Shown here: positions 1 to 14,400 of the stretch, piece after piece
Numbering within the stretch: position 1 is the first letter of the stretch
Layout of the letters: each line of letters starts with the position of its first letter
Assembly: GCA_013397865.1 (NCBI GenBank)
Contig: VZTI01005024.1
Span: 1,134,791-1,198,790 of the forward strand
Direction of reading: 5' to 3'
DNA length: 64,000 nt
From: Struthidea cinerea
Taxonomy: Eukaryota; Chordata; Aves; Passeriformes; Corcoracidae
Notes under the pieces: generated by a model
What the model saw: the letters and a program-made list of their open reading frames with translations, nothing else
Database searches by the model: none
What the model was told of the DNA's origin: nothing
Program-made: the position numbers and the translations under genes

Positions 1-571
1 ATATAGACAAGAAGATACTGGTAATAATGAACATTGCTCAAATAGCTGTGATGGTTTCTGTTATTATTATTTTAATAATTTACAGAATTACCTCCACAGG
101 TTTGTGTAGAGCTCTAGAATATAAAATGCTTTAAACATATAATAGAGAAGTTGTATATTCTTTCCTTTTTTTTTTTTCTTTTTTTTCCCTTTTTGGATTT
201 TTTTGGTTTGTTTTACAAAGTCTTGCAAGAAAACAACTAGATAAACTAGGCAGGATTGAGGTCAGATGTATCATTGTTATTCATTCTGTGGCATAATTTT
301 CAAAAAAGTAAAATAGGTATGAAATGGTAGCACATAAGAGTGGTATTTGGCTAGAACAACAGCTAATGCAGTCCTGGATTTCGAGTTTCCTACTCTTCCT
401 TTTGAAGTTCATCAAATTCATTTGTGTATCAGGTTATGAGTCACTATGTAGCTAAAACAAAGGCTTGTAAGGTTCCCATCAGTAAGAAGTGTCAGATCTT
501 TTCAAAGGGTCCAATGAAAATTCAGATGGCAATAAGACAAGTTTTAGATCAGGCCCTGCTTACTTCTCTAG
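1..571. other. AT-rich non-coding stretch left of the first exon candidate
   Basis: I recognise no gene or repeat family here. A T-rich tract lies near 165-190. The last 25 bases form a pyrimidine-rich run ending in TAG, which reads as a possible splice acceptor for the next feature. If that exon is real, this stretch is intron. Confidence 0.4.
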
Positions 572-758
572 GATATTTACCAAGCAAATGAGAATCGGAT
601 ACGAACCCATGATGCCCTTCTGCAGGACTTCCTCGCAGAACCTCAAGGCATTTTATCCTTTGTGTACAAAAACTTGAAACTGGTATTCTTTGCAGGGTCA
701 GTTATTACTGTTATCTTGCAAAGGCCAATAGAAAGCGCACAAATGACACTTCATCTAG
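572..758 (+). CDS. Candidate internal exon of an unidentified gene
   Basis: A frame opens directly after a pyrimidine-rich TAG (cttctctag, ending at 571) and stays open past 1000. The first 37 residues look protein-like. They start DIYQANENRI, then a charged helix-like stretch around DALLQDFLAEPQG, then a short hydrophobic run after KNLK. Several CpGs fall in this part (590-640), unusual for the AT-rich surroundings and typical of coding sequence. Two donors are possible. One is CTG|GTATTC, ending the exon at 682 in phase 0. The other is CTAG|GTAGAC, ending it at 758 in phase 1, which would match the phase of the candidate last exon at 5320. The open frame beyond 758 to 1021 is probably fortuitous. 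I do not recognise the protein family. It could be chance or an old pseudo-exon. Confidence 0.3.
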
Positions 759-3700
759 GTAGACACAGGTTTCTCGTTGTCTTTAGGTGGCTAATGTTTT
801 CTTTTTCTGCTAATGTAGGTATTGGTCTAGCAAATGTACAGGAAAATAATTTCTCTATCCTTTCCCAAACAAAACAGAAACTGAACTGCTATTTTGTTGT
901 GTTGGACAGGCCTGTTTCTTCCCTCTCCCCTTGCTCTCTGTTCTTATTCTCAAATATCCATATAAAGAAAAAGAAAAATATACTGATAACCTTCTCCTCC
1001 CCTCCCAATTCTTTAATTTAAATTTCCAAATCATCATTGTCTGGATACATATCAGTTGTATACTTTATATAAGCTATAAATACAATTCTTTATATTATGA
1101 GGACACTAAAATTAGACTGACAGAACCATAAATATTTGTTTATCAACACCAAAACCACAAAATGAGAATGTTGCTAAAAGTTATGTCCCTTCTTGAAACA
1201 ATTAACAGGAGTGGTTCATACTTAAATTTTACCTACAATAAATGTCTGCAGACACCTCATCATAATTTGCAGGAGATGACCTCCAAAATGAAAGGAGATA
1301 AAAAGCAATTATACCAGTATCTAGCTAGCTCCAGCTACCTATTTTTAGGTCCCTAACATATAAACTATCTAAAGTAAGAGTTTAAGCTTCCCCTTTGAAC
1401 ATTTTTTAAAAAGGAAAGTGTCTGTATTTTGTCAAACAAAACTGATTGAAAATAAAATAATTAGACAGATTAATTAAAAATATGACTGAAAATCAAAATG
1501 GTCCCTGTTGCAGATCACTTGATAACTGAAATTTACATCTCCTGTTGCAAATCATATGCTCCACAGGTAAACACCTTTCTGAAGAGCTTGTTGAAACACA
1601 GGTGGTCTATAATACTACTAAAATTAGAGAAAACAAATCAAGATGCACATTTTGTAACCTACTCCCTCTTTACTTACATTTAATGACTTTGTCTGATTAA
1701 TATCACAGCATATTTTAAACATTTGAAAGGTGAGGTACTTTTTTTAGAGCTGGGTAGTAAAGGAATCACGTAGTAGTTGCCATCTTGGATATGACCAGCG
1801 TATTTTAAAAGCTATTACCTTTGTGTGTGGTCAAGACAGAACACACTGCAAATACTTTGACCAAAGGTATGACCCCTTACCTTTAATGTAAATCACATTC
1901 CTTAGGTCTAATTTTAGGTGTTTATCTGCTTTTTTATATCAGAGGTTTCTCTGACATGGAATACTTCTGTTTACAAGTCACCTATCACTTTTCAGTATAG
2001 AGGAAATCTAAGGAGACCAAGGTCCTAAATTGAAGAACTTTGTTTCCATATGGCAACTCAGAATCTCTAATGCAAGTGTTTCCTTGTCGACATTTATATG
2101 GGTAGAATACTGGGAGGACTTGTAATCCTCTGTACCTCTTTTATGAAGTTGGATATTTAGATTGCACTTCTTTGTTTCAGCGCTGTTATGCAATAGGATA
2201 TAAGGAAATATTTTTTTCATCTTAGACATTATACTGACTGAAATTTATTCCTTTATCTGATCATGTGTAATGGTACCACAATCTGCTGAAACATGTGTAT
2301 GTATTTTTCTTTTTCTAGTTTAAGTTTGAAGCATGGAAGCTGGTATAAATTTGGATTTCAGAACACGTGGAATATGAGAAGCATAGGCTGGAGATATGTG
2401 TAGTGGAATGTCCCCAGTACCCACCAGCTAGATTAAAAAAAAGTGATAGTATGGCCTGTTAAATTAATGTTTGATCTATAGTAGTTCTAAAATGAAAAAA
2501 AAAGACATTAATAAACTCAGTACTAAATAAAAAAACCCATAAAAATCTGTAACCAGTGTACTTTGCTTGTTAGAAAGAGGTATTTTACATGCCTGAATTT
2601 AGTAAACAATGTGACTCCTGAGACACTTTTCTGTTATATCACTGTGTCACTTGTAATAACCCTTCAAATGTTTTCAGGATTTCTTTTTTGTTTTGGAATG
2701 AAGAAGTGATATTCTTCTCTCTACGAACTTCAGTATGGTCTTATTGTTTTCAATTCTAAACTTGACAACCTAACTTATGGCCTGGTTTCATTCCAGTTTA
2801 TGGCCAGCTTTAGGCATTTAGCTGAAGCTACCAAGTGATGACCTAGCTCCTAAAACATTTTGAACATGATCAAGTTGCTAAAAACATCATATGAAGATAC
2901 TCAAAACCTCTCACAAGAACAACTTAGATCCTTGCTGCTCTCGATTGCTTTCAGAGAATTTTCTAGGATTATAAGGCTTCCTAACTCTGTGTCAGTATAG
3001 AACCACAAGTGAGATAGTATGAGTCCAAGCCATTGCTCTTTTTGTACTTACGTGTTGTCACTATAAATAAAGTATGACAAATTTGGGGGTGGAAAAAGAA
3101 GGCAGAGGAGGGAAGGAAAGGTTTATCATTGCTTGTTCTAAATTTGAACACAAAAAATAAACTGAGAAAAAAGAATGTCTGTAGATAATCGTTTGCGAAC
3201 AGAATATTGTCAGCATCATATGCTTTTACCCTGCAATCAAAAAAAAATCCAGTGTTTGGAAAGATACAGAGAAGATAAAACCTTACCCTGTATATCCAAA
3301 ACAAATAGCAATCAGTATTTCTCTTCATAATGTAGTAATTTATAGTCAAAGTACCAAGACCTTTCAGACTCGATGAGCTTGTTATTTTGTTCATAGAACT
3401 GAGCATCAGCCCAGTCCTGAGCTGTTGCTAGCAATTTCTGAACACCCTCATATTTTAATAACATGGGGCAGATGGCAAAAAGCAAATTGTGTTTAGATGT
3501 CTTGTCATTATTTTAATTTTTTTTTAATCTTGACATGTATGTGATGGTTTCCATGTTCATTGTTATATTCCTCATTTGTTTGGAATATCTAGGCATGTTT
3601 ATGCTTGCAGTTTCAAAGTAGTACTTATTTGTCACACACACCTCTGTAGTACTGCTTCACAACTGCACAAAGAAATAAATCACAAAGGTCAAAATCCCTT

Positions 3701-5319
3701 CTAGAAACAGCCATCAGATAAGATAAACTGATTTGCTTACAGAAAAGTTTTTTATTAAAAGAAATGCACTTAAATAATTTACACATATCTGAGACAATTA
3801 TCCGTCCATAAATGGTATAATTACTTGTTCCCTAAGTAATCCTGCTCTGAGGCTTTGTTCTATAAGGAAAGATGTATTAAAAGGTGTTCAGATCTCTTAA
3901 GAAGTTTCAAGAACTTTCAAATGGATAAAATCATAAAGCAGAAAATGAATAAAAAGGTTTTAATGTTTGGCTTAAAGCCAAACTTACCATTAAAGTTGTA
4001 AATATCACCACTAAATAGATAACAATATAAAAAGTTATGTAAATCAATAGAAATGTCTCTATAAACCTATTTATGAAAATCTATTTTCAGCAACTTGCAG
4101 CACTATGAACTCAGTCATACTGGGCTTTCCTTTTTGAAAAAGGTTGGTACAAGAGACTTGAAGTTTTAAAGAAACAGGCACACAGACACTTTCAGATGCT
4201 GTTAGTACTATTTTTGTTCACTGGACTTTATACACATCAAAAAATGGCTCATGTCTATTATATCTGTTAGGGGAAATTATCCATCAATCATTGAATAAAA
4301 GCTTCTCCTTCTAACAACATAATTTTAATGATACTTGTGTAGTTTTTCAGAAATAAAATACATGGCATGTAATCAGACTTCATTTTCTTCACTTGAATAA
4401 CCCTTGTGTTGCCAAGGAAATATTATAGCACCACTCTGCCATTCCCAGAATGTGACAATTTGAGCCCACGTGACAAATACTTTTCGAATGTATTCACTTA
4501 ACTGAATATCGATGAGTCATATCAAACATGCATGCCGCATAGATGAAATTTCAATTACAGCTATTTAATCAACTAGGAAAAATTTTTATGAAAGGCAATT
4601 TTGTAGGAGTTCTTACTTATTTCAGACATTAAATATATTGCGATTTCAAAATAAATATAGTCTTAATAATAAATCTGTGAATGTTTTTTAAATGCTTTAT
4701 ATTTTCAAACCCATGGGTGTTTCTTTCTTTTTATGCTTGGTTATGCAAGGCCTGAACATGTGAGGGAGTGGTGAAAGGGGGAATGGACAAGATGTAGATA
4801 ATACCCCTAACTATTTCCTGCTAGAATTACTAAGAAACACAAAATCCCCAACCGGCACATCTAGAAGAGGTGCACTGTTGAAGAGGCAGTTTTTATTACT
4901 CGGATACAATATTTTATTTTTTTATAAACTAATTTGGTTAATCTGTTCATATTGTATTGGTTTTGTTCCTCAAAAGAATGAACGAAGTAAAAGGTTGAGG
5001 TCTACTTAAAAATACCCCTGGATTTTGGTTCTTGTGGTATTTTTACCTACTTTTTCTTCTGAAATAAAAGCATATAGAAAATACTTAGTATGTGGCAACT
5101 AACTATAAATAAATAATTTTTTTTATAGGGAAGTCACCATAATGAACATTATTAACAGCTTTACCAATAAACCTAATTTTTACAAAGGATATATAGGTTG
5201 CAGGAGAAGCGTAGACATAGCTCCTTAAAAGAGATTTTGGTCAGATAGAATTTGTGCTGTGACTGAGGTATAGAATCTGGGATTGACTTTAACTTTTGTT
5301 CTTCTCTTGTGTTTGGTAG
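759..5319 (+). other. Non-coding stretch, possible intron between two exon candidates
   Basis: About 4.6 kb of AT-rich sequence with no repeat family I can name. An open frame of 141 codons on the minus strand (2981-3406) has no homology, splice context or codon signal and is within chance expectation. The right end is a good 3' splice site: a long pyrimidine-rich run followed by TAG at 5317-5319. Confidence 0.35.
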
Positions 5320-5483
5320 TGTTCATTTTTATCATGCTGCAACTACGCATTTCATCTGAAGATACACAGCATATTAGACGAGTACCCAGTGAGGAAGAAA
5401 CAGTTGCTCCTGAACACTCATTTTTTCCATCTGCAATGTACAGCAAAGAGAAACATCATTCAGAAATGCCCCAATTTCTCTGA
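5320..5483 (+). CDS. Candidate last coding exon of a membrane protein: end of a TM helix plus cytoplasmic-type tail
   Basis: A strong 3' splice site (pyrimidine-rich tract from about 5290, then TTTGGTAG ending at 5319) precedes a frame that runs to a TGA at 5481-5483. The exon would start in phase 1, its first two bases completing a codon. It encodes about 54 residues: a hydrophobic start (FIFIMLQL), a basic/acidic junction (RISSEDTQHIRR), an acidic patch (PSEEE) and a hydrophilic tail ending in EMPQFL. This is the layout expected for the end of a type I or polytopic membrane protein. The sequence downstream would be 3' UTR; possible polyadenylation signals are ATTAAA at 5947-5952 and AATAAA at 6182-6187. 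I cannot name the gene. The segment from 572 is a possible upstream exon on the same strand. Chance remains possible, since only 54 codons are involved. Confidence 0.4.
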
Positions 5484-8400
5484 TGCATTACAGCCACTAT
5501 TGAGAAACTGCATAGAAGTCTTTCTTTCATAATTTGATTAGGAAAACGAAAATGGTGTGCAGGAGAGGACACGACAGTTCTTTATTCTTCTCTTTTGCAT
5601 ACATGAGAGAAGAATGTAGGAAGAACCAACACATCCCACACAAAGCGGGATTCACCTCTGACTGAGTTCTGGTTTCTTTTAAGTGAGAAAAAGATGTGGT
5701 GATTCCTTAACACAAGTTGTTGTAGGACATACAAAATCATAACTCAAGGAAGAAAAAATGAGAATTTATTAGAATCATAGAATAGATTTATATAAAGAGC
5801 TACTTTTAAAAAAATGCTTGAAAACAGTAATATTCCACTTGATGAAATGAGCTTTTTAGCAGATGAAAAATGAAAGTTCCTAGGTTGCATTTAGCCATGA
5901 GAAGCCATATTATTAATTAAGAAATAGAAAAAAGATAAGAAATAATATTAAAGCTTAAAAGCATACAGCATATATTTGCTACTAGGTAAAAATTAAATTT
6001 ATGGTATAAAGAAAAATACTCATTTAAATACAGATTGAAACATATTTTTGAGATTTTGTTTTATCTATGATAATGACCAAATTTCAAAATGTCACGTCAT
6101 TTTTAGGTAAAGTTATAAAATGCAAAAAATGCTGAAATTAAATTCTTCAATATTTTAAAGTTTCAAGACAGCCCTCATGCAAATAAAACAAAAGCTGCTT
6201 TCTAAATGTGCATTCAGTTCTTATTTGGTCACACATGCAATTTCCAGTGAAAGACCACCAACTTTGTAAAAGATTATAAAACATTAGTATTTTCTTAGTG
6301 GCCATCGATTATTTTGCTATGGATCATAAAATTATTTTCTTAGAAGACAAGTTTTCTAGATCAATTTATTTTTAAATTATTCATTCAGAAATTTAAAAAA
6401 ATGATTTTATATTATAGTCACAGGAATCTCTCCTACCCAAATCATGAAGAATAGTTGCACACATTTTCAGAAGCCAAAGTGTATCACTTAAAATTTCTTG
6501 AACAGTAATTGTTATCATTTCATAAATCACACCCTAGAATCCCTTTAATAAATTTATCTATACTATTTTTTCATTTATTATGTGCAATTTTCACACATTA
6601 GATATTTATTCACCTTAAGAAAATAGCTCTCAAAGCTATGAAATTTTTCCACAGAATATATACTTTCAACAGATTTGTTCACTATCTTGATAGTTACTGT
6701 GTGATGTTTTGCCAGAATGCATGAAATACTGGAAAAAAATCATAAATGTGTCAAGATGAATTTTATTTTTTTACATAGCGCAACAATAACAAAAGGATTC
6801 TTCCCCACTAGGCATTCCAAATGCAAATTATTTTTTCCAACTAAGTATAAATTTAATTTTCATTCCACAATACCCTGATAAAGATTTCACCTTTTCATAA
6901 ACAACATAGTATTTTCAGAAATCTACATTTGTTTTTTATTTAATAATTTCACAAATTCAAGTGATATCTGCTTGGAAAGAATAGATAACCACGTCTAAAT
7001 TCTCACTGGGTATCTACAATGACAGTTAGACATATGCCTGTGCCCATATCTAGGCTTACATTAGTTGTATATTTTTAAACATTGCCTATCCATCTCTAAC
7101 AGCACAGCAAAAGCCAGCCAAAGGCCGGTTCTGGACCTCTTCTCAATTTTTACTGTTCCTGAAACTTCCTAGTTTGTCGTTCTCTCTTATAGACTGTCTT
7201 TCCATGAGGTGGGTTTTATCATCCTCTAATTTTTCTCTGCTTCATTTCAATTTCTTTCTGCCTTTATCTGCTTTTCAGACTGCTCCAAAATGCTCGTAGC
7301 ATCCGTTCTTCCCTGAATTGCAATTTTTCCAGGACCTTTAGAAGAGCATGGTCAGAAAAACATGGTCTCAATTTGATATCTATTGGGAAGAACCATAATT
7401 TTAAGCCACAGGCAGATCACCATTGAAGCTTAATTTAGATCATATTATAGTCCTGGAAGGACAACTAGGACAAGGAAATTTCTTTATAAGAGGAAACTCT
7501 CTGGTTTAGTGCTACATCTTATCTTTTTTTTTTTTTTTTTCTACAAGGAGCATTAAGGAAAACATGCCAATGATCCAAGTGCCTTGCTTTCACACGACTC
7601 TCCCTTGCAGGACAAGAATTTTTACATACAGAGAAAGTGAAAGGAGAGAAATACTTTTGTGTCATCTCAGTCCATGACTACTCTTAAAATACCTGATACT
7701 GCAGCGGTGCTGTAGGTAGTCAAGCCAGGACAACCCTTCTTCATTATGCAGCCTGGACAGATTCTTTACTAAAAGAGCTTCTGGCACTGCTGCCAAGAGA
7801 TGTTGCCTGTTCAGGTGTATACCATCAGGCCAATTGTCTTCTAAAACAGGCCAGCTGCATCTAGCCTGTACGCTGGGATGAGCCCCTGAATTGAGATAAA
7901 TCTCAAACTCTGCCTAGGAATTGTCTGCCAGAAGACCAGGCAGTCTTATGGGTGTCAAAGGTGAGTGGTTCAAGCTGTAGATCTTGAACCCATGATCAGG
8001 ATGGTACTGTAGCAGTCTTGGAGCACCTCTTTATCAGAAAATTCCTGGATCTCCTCATGTACAGTATCTGTTAGACAACATCTTTGTTATGTATTTTGTG
8101 TAAAGAAAGAAGGTAGGTAATATATTGTAAGACATTTTGCTTTCATTGAATTTGCTCAGTGGTCATTTAGTGTAGGAATTATGTAGGGATAACGTGATAA
8201 TGCTCAGTGATTGCTCCTCATCTTTGCTTGTAAATATGCCACTGAAGTAGATGGAAAAATAAGCAAAACCAAGAAGTACGTGGCTAAAAAAGTGCCACAC
8301 TAGGCAAAACTTACTAGGACTGTCTCAATGACTATAGTATCTCACACTGCCATGCAGGCATTGCTCCAAAATCATTTATATATATATATATATATACATT

Positions 8401-11400
8401 CATGCATGTCAGTGACAAATTAAAGCCTAGATAAGAATTTCAAAGGCCAATGAGGTGCTTTAACTCTTGACTCATTGAAAGTGTGAGCAGCCCTTGCTAA
8501 TTCATCTTGGCAGGAGGGAGATCATCTCTGTTTTTGGCTGGATTTTTAGGGACAAAATATGTTAAGATTGAGAGAGGTACATCCAAGTCATCTATTCCTT
8601 TCTTCTCACTCTGAATCTGTGAATATTGAAACTGAGACAACTGCTGATAATGCTGCAGCAAAGAGAAGCCAACTTCCAAGCATAGCTGCGGTAACAGGCA
8701 GAGCAAGGGTGGTAGGATGAGTACCTAGTGACTTGCTGGAGAAAGATGATATTTGTAAACTATTACTGTGCTTATTTTTTACATTGCTGATGAGCTAAAA
8801 ATGACTGTAGAATCACATGAATATGACCTTATCTTGTTTTCAAATGCGGTCCCCAAATGTATCATTCCAGAACTCCAGCGTTATTCCATAGAGGCATCTC
8901 TGATCAAGTGGGAGGATGAGAAAACTCTTCCCACTCTTATTTGGTCTTGTATCACACTGGGATATGGAAGTGAGAAAGGAAAGAAGAAAAGCAGGCAAGA
9001 AATACTACAAATATTCCTTCCTATTTTTCCCCCTAAAATTTAAACCTTCTTTAGTATTTATATTTTTCTCTCCATTCTGGTTAGATTAATTTTCACTTAT
9101 TTGGTTATCATGCACTGTTACTTATAAGCATAAGTTGTCTTTTAGTTTAATAAACCTCTCTGTTGAAGCTGTTACTCCTACTGGCCTAATTACGGTAGAA
9201 GTCTTTCCAGAAAGAATGCACTGAACTTCAATAACAGATGAAAGAGTTTATATAGACCACTAAATTGGCACTACGTTATCCTCAAACAGCAAATACAGGA
9301 AAGCTTATTTTAATCAATACATTTTTCGACAGACAAATCACTGCTTTTTTTCTTCACATCTCCAATCCATAAATTTCAGAAAGGCAAACTGCCACAAGAG
9401 AACTTCATGCAGGCAGTCCAGAAAATTACTTCAACAAGAAAGTTAAGCCCTGATATTTTGCACACCAGTATGTTGTCAGATGATTGGTTATTAGTCACAT
9501 CACTTTTATTTTGATCATCTCTGGCAGAACTGTGCTCCTTCAGTGGACGCTTTTCTTTTTTTTTTTTTTAATTACTAAAAATAATTTGAATATGAATAAT
9601 GTATTCAGATAATGTGTGTCTGCATATATGCAAATACTTTAGAATTCCTGGGAAATTTGCCTGTACACAGAGACACAGAGAGGCATCCCGAGATAAACCC
9701 TTTTCATCCAGACAGATAAGTTTCTATCGCCAATATTCTGTCACTGTTAATACTGAAATGCTTATTCCATGTGTTCCCATCCGATCTATATCTGGCTTCG
9801 TAAATCAATGCTGATGAGGTTTAGCAATGTCCAGGCCGTAATATCAAAGGGAAATGAAATCCTGTACTAGCCAAACACCAAAGCATTAACAGTTTTCCCT
9901 GTGTTCACCTTCCTGTGTCTTCCCTTGACAAAATAAGATTCTAATACTGCTTTTAGCTAATTTATCATTACATTTCTATAATATAAACCATAGACAAATA
10001 GTTCCCTTAGCATCTCTAGCATAGACTGAAACTTCCATTTGAAAATCAAGTCTGATTTCAGGTGTCTGTAATTTCAATGGTTTTCAAGTGGAGCAATTCT
10101 CTAATATCTAAGAGCAGTAGCAGTCCAAGAGTTGGTACATTATTATTACCTTCAAAACAATTTATTCTGGAAATGTGATGAATGACCTCCGCTCTGTTAG
10201 GCATCAAAAGTTTCAGAAAGCTACTGGCACTGATCCTCACCATTTTGCAGAACTTTGGAAGCCATGACTGATTGGTTCAAAGTTGCAGAATAACCTAATT
10301 TCGCTAGTGTATGTAAATTCTCCTCTTAGAGTGCCACGGTACACAGGACACCAGGCTGGCACAGGAGTCTTGCAGCAAGTGTATTGGTTACCGCTGGTAC
10401 ATGTACCTCTGGATGGTTCACTGTTACCTATGCCCTTTGAATTTAGAAATTCCCTCTGAAGCCATGTTTTCTATGTATCTGTCTCAGGGCATAATAATTT
10501 GTAGTGCAGTTCTGTGGAGATTCTGGCCCCCTTTCATGTTTGTTGGCTACAAATTCAAGTAGTCTTATCACTGAATCAGTCTGTCATTCAAGGCTGCAAG
10601 CACTGAGGATCACAGTAACTTCTGCCCTTTAAGGACAAGTTGTCAAGACAGAAATTTCAGAAGACCTCCAATTTACTAGCATAAGGAGCCTGCCGCATAT
10701 AACACCACCTGCCATAGGCACCTGGAGGTTCATTTGGTTAACATGTCAATAAAAAACAGAGAAAGGGTCGGTGCTATGTTTGGTGTCACAATTTGTGGCC
10801 TGTCATTACAGATGTCACCATCACATTGATATCTCAATAGAATGTGGTAAAATGTTAGCTACTTCAAGTGCTCCATCTCTTGCCAATCTATCTGCTTCAT
10901 AGAACTTCCATATTTTCTCAGGGACTCCTGGTCAACACAGTACATATGTAAGGTCACAGTCAATGGTCTAGCAATAATTTCAGCACAAAGAAAATGTGAA
11001 ATATTACTTTCCTTTTAAGAATAACTGGATTCCAATTATTGATAAATGTACATGCATTCATTATGTGATCCCTATATAAAAGTAAGCAGTTACTCCTATA
11101 GATAAATATTTGTAGAAAGGAAATGATGAAGAGATTATATAATATATAATCTAAAGAATAATGAGAATAAGGCAGATCAGACTTCACATTGTGCTTTATA
11201 AGATCCTCCACTGCAAGGATAATCCCAACTCCTTCTGCTAACCCTGTTTTATCAAATCTGACTCTTCAGAAATGATACCATGAAAGAGCAGGAATACTTG
11301 TATGATAGTAGATATTAGCACCAGTATATTAGGAAGAGATATTCAGGAGTGCGAGGGCTCAGAGACACAGTAATGGGTGCTAATTCTTTATTTTAAGCTT

Positions 11401-14400
11401 TCTAAACCTAAAGCTGCATTATGAATAAGAGCATGTCTCCTTCCTTCAAAAAAGGATCTACTTCCGAACATGATATCCAACATGATATCTTCATTTCAAC
11501 CATTGGCTTCTGTGGCTGTTGGGATTGAAGTTCTGATTAAATTGGCATTATAAAGAAATTCTCTCCCAATTTCTTTCATGTGCTCCGCAGCCCTGGATCA
11601 CTTATTTTGGCTGTTCTCACTGTCTCATGTTTTCAGACACATTCATTTATCACAAAGCAAGGCACTTTCCTGTTTGTGTTTCCACTTTACTCTAAAGGAC
11701 ACATAGAGAAGCATTACAGGAATGCAGGGTTGCAGCAAATAAATTGTCTGCACTTAGTCTGCAATATGTCTTTACAGCCATTCAGCCTTGTATGATTTCT
11801 TATTGCAGAGATAGAGTTAAAAGGCTTCTTGTAAACAACCATTTAATACAGCATTTTCTGATGACATGACGCTTTGATCTCTTTTTTCTGCTGAGAACTG
11901 TAATATATACTATGGAAATTTTATGTTCTTTGTAATGAAATGTCTTAAAGTCTCATTTAATAATACAGTTGTCTGTATTTCTCAAAGATATATGGTGTAC
12001 AGTAATTTAACTGGAATCAATTTGCCATGCAACTCCCACAAATCTGAAAGTTTCATACCAAAGAAATTAAAAAATCAACAGTTTTCAGAAGGATTAAAGG
12101 AAGCGTCACAACTTGAGGTGTTGATGAGCTACACTAGACAAAGTTATAGTCATCACTACATTTACTATGTTTGCTACTGGAACAAAACTGTGATAGGACA
12201 GAATCTTCTCAGTAGCATTCCTATTTTAACCACACATATAGTACATTGCCTTCTCTCAAGAAAAAAAGTTAAATACATGCTGTTGAAACAAAAAAAAACC
12301 AACCCAAACCACACAGGATTTCTACTATACTGTAGCTGAATTTTTCCTGTAATTACTATATGAAGTGATCATCTTTGACACCAGAAGTACCCTTGCAATA
12401 GAAGGAAAAAAACCTCAGTACCTTACTCAGTACTTCTCATTTATGCCACTGCAACCTGCTCGCATGCTTTCTAAACTAAATAAATGATTTGTGATTTGCA
12501 TGGAATGTACTCCCAGGTTCAGTATGATACATATAGACACCTAATGCTTTTTACTTCCATTTTTGTTATTTTTATCTTACCATATTCTAACATATTTTTT
12601 CTGTTTAGATGAAATTCAACTTTGAAAATGTGAGATTGCACTGAGATATAAATATTTGGGAAACTGCTTCTTGAAGAGTTAATCAGAAAACAGCAGAGTC
12701 TCTCATCTGAAAACTAAAACATGCTTTTTAAAGTAATTTTGGAAATTAGTATTTTCCCTCCTAAAGTGTTTTAGGCTGTTGTTGTTTACTTTTTATTTTT
12801 TGATTAAACTACATGTGTTCAAATACCAAACACCATTTTTTGGGTAAGTTTTTTTTCTTATAATGTTTCTACCATAGCCTAAAATTAAAAATTACCAGTG
12901 CAGAAAAATTCCACGTGTCTTTAAGCTCCACAGTCTCAACAAATTGCAATATTTTTGTGCCTATTTTTCATATTGTTCTTTTGCTGAGAAAGAAAGATTT
13001 CACTGTAATTGTCTATTTTTATATGGATGGCCTCATTCACAAGACACCAAAGTTTCTGTTTTTCAGGTTGGTTTTGATTTGTTTGTATAATACGCATGAT
13101 TGAAAAAGCAATGGTTTGAAAATGAAAATAATTGACATGAAGCAAACTTTTAAGATAAGCCAATACTTTTGTGTTTTAATATTAATTTTACACTGAAGGT
13201 TTACACTGAATTTATTTTTGTACAGTGTGGTTTTGGGTTTATAGTTTTTTTTACAGTTTGTCTTCAGAAGTTATTATATCTAATGAGAAAACTTATTTAG
13301 GCATTGGCAGGGGAAGGCATCCCATCAGGCTTCAAATGGGTTTTAAATACTTTTTTTTCTTTTTCTTCTTTGAATATCCAAGGTAACATGCAGACCACCT
13401 AAATTAGAAAAAGCAGAATCTAAGTATTGCAGTTCCATAATCATCCATGCAAATACACTGTATTAAGTCAATGTGTTTTCTGTACAGTTAATGAGAGAGG
13501 CAGAGACTGCTGAATAATGGCAAATAAATTCTCTACACAATCAAGAGAACTGTCAGGAGTCCCCTGTATGAAACTCAATAGTTTATGGGTCCCTTTCAAC
13601 TCAGATTAGGTAAAATTCTGAGCCTGCTGATTTGGGGCATTAGTCTTGTGAAATTCAGATGAAAATCCATGCATAACTTTACTGAGCTCCTGAGACATCA
13701 GTGATCAGTTCAGGAGCTCTAAGACAGGGTATCTACCGAGGAAGTGAGAATTGTGTCTTGCCCTAGACCAAGGGAATGTAGTGCAACAACTCCCACATCC
13801 CAAGAAGGAGGTCCCAATCATATCTCCTGATGAGTTATGTGACATTATCTGTCTGTTTGAAAAAAAAGAAAAAAATGTTGTGCTTGCAAGCATCAAAGAT
13901 AGAAAAGGACTAAAAAGGAGAGTAGGCAGAACTTAGTGTCAGGGAGAAGGATCTTCAGTGGATTAGATTGCTGAAAATAAAAAGAAATTTTCCATGGTGG
14001 TTTTGTCCCTGAGCCTGTTTACTATAATGTAGATAATCATCTTCAACTGCCTTCAGTGAAAGTAAAACCTGCTCGTGCCTTGCAGGGTAATGTCTTAGTT
14101 GTCTAACTACAAATGAATTAAGGGTTCCACGCCATAGATATCTTCAGTGTTTTATGAGTTGAGGTTTAAACTAAAACAATGAACTCTCCCTACTAAACCT
14201 TCCCTTTCCTTTTTCATTCTTTTTGCTTTGATACTCAAAAATCAATTGAAGAATACTGACATCAGGTTTTTGAGAGTTAATAATTTAAATACATGTAATT
14301 ATTTCTCCTGCCTGTTTGGAGAAGGAAGGATGAAGATGACTTCCTTCTGAAGGATGAAGACTCAAATGAGTTCAAAATCTGGATTTTTTGCCTCTGGAAA

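Noticed and set aside
674..700. Short translated string resembling part of the amyloid-beta core (KLVFFA)
   Set aside because: Six shared residues only. The flanking residues do not match, so it is coincidence.
2981..3406. 141-codon open frame, minus strand
   Set aside because: No domain, no splice or start context. In AT-rich DNA about two frames this long are expected by chance in 64 kb.
11923..12339. 138-codon open frame, plus strand
   Set aside because: No recognisable motif and no splice context; chance-level length.
13545..13620. Possible CR1-like wording (gggtccctttcaactcag)
   Set aside because: Too short, and the neighbouring CR1 blocks are absent.
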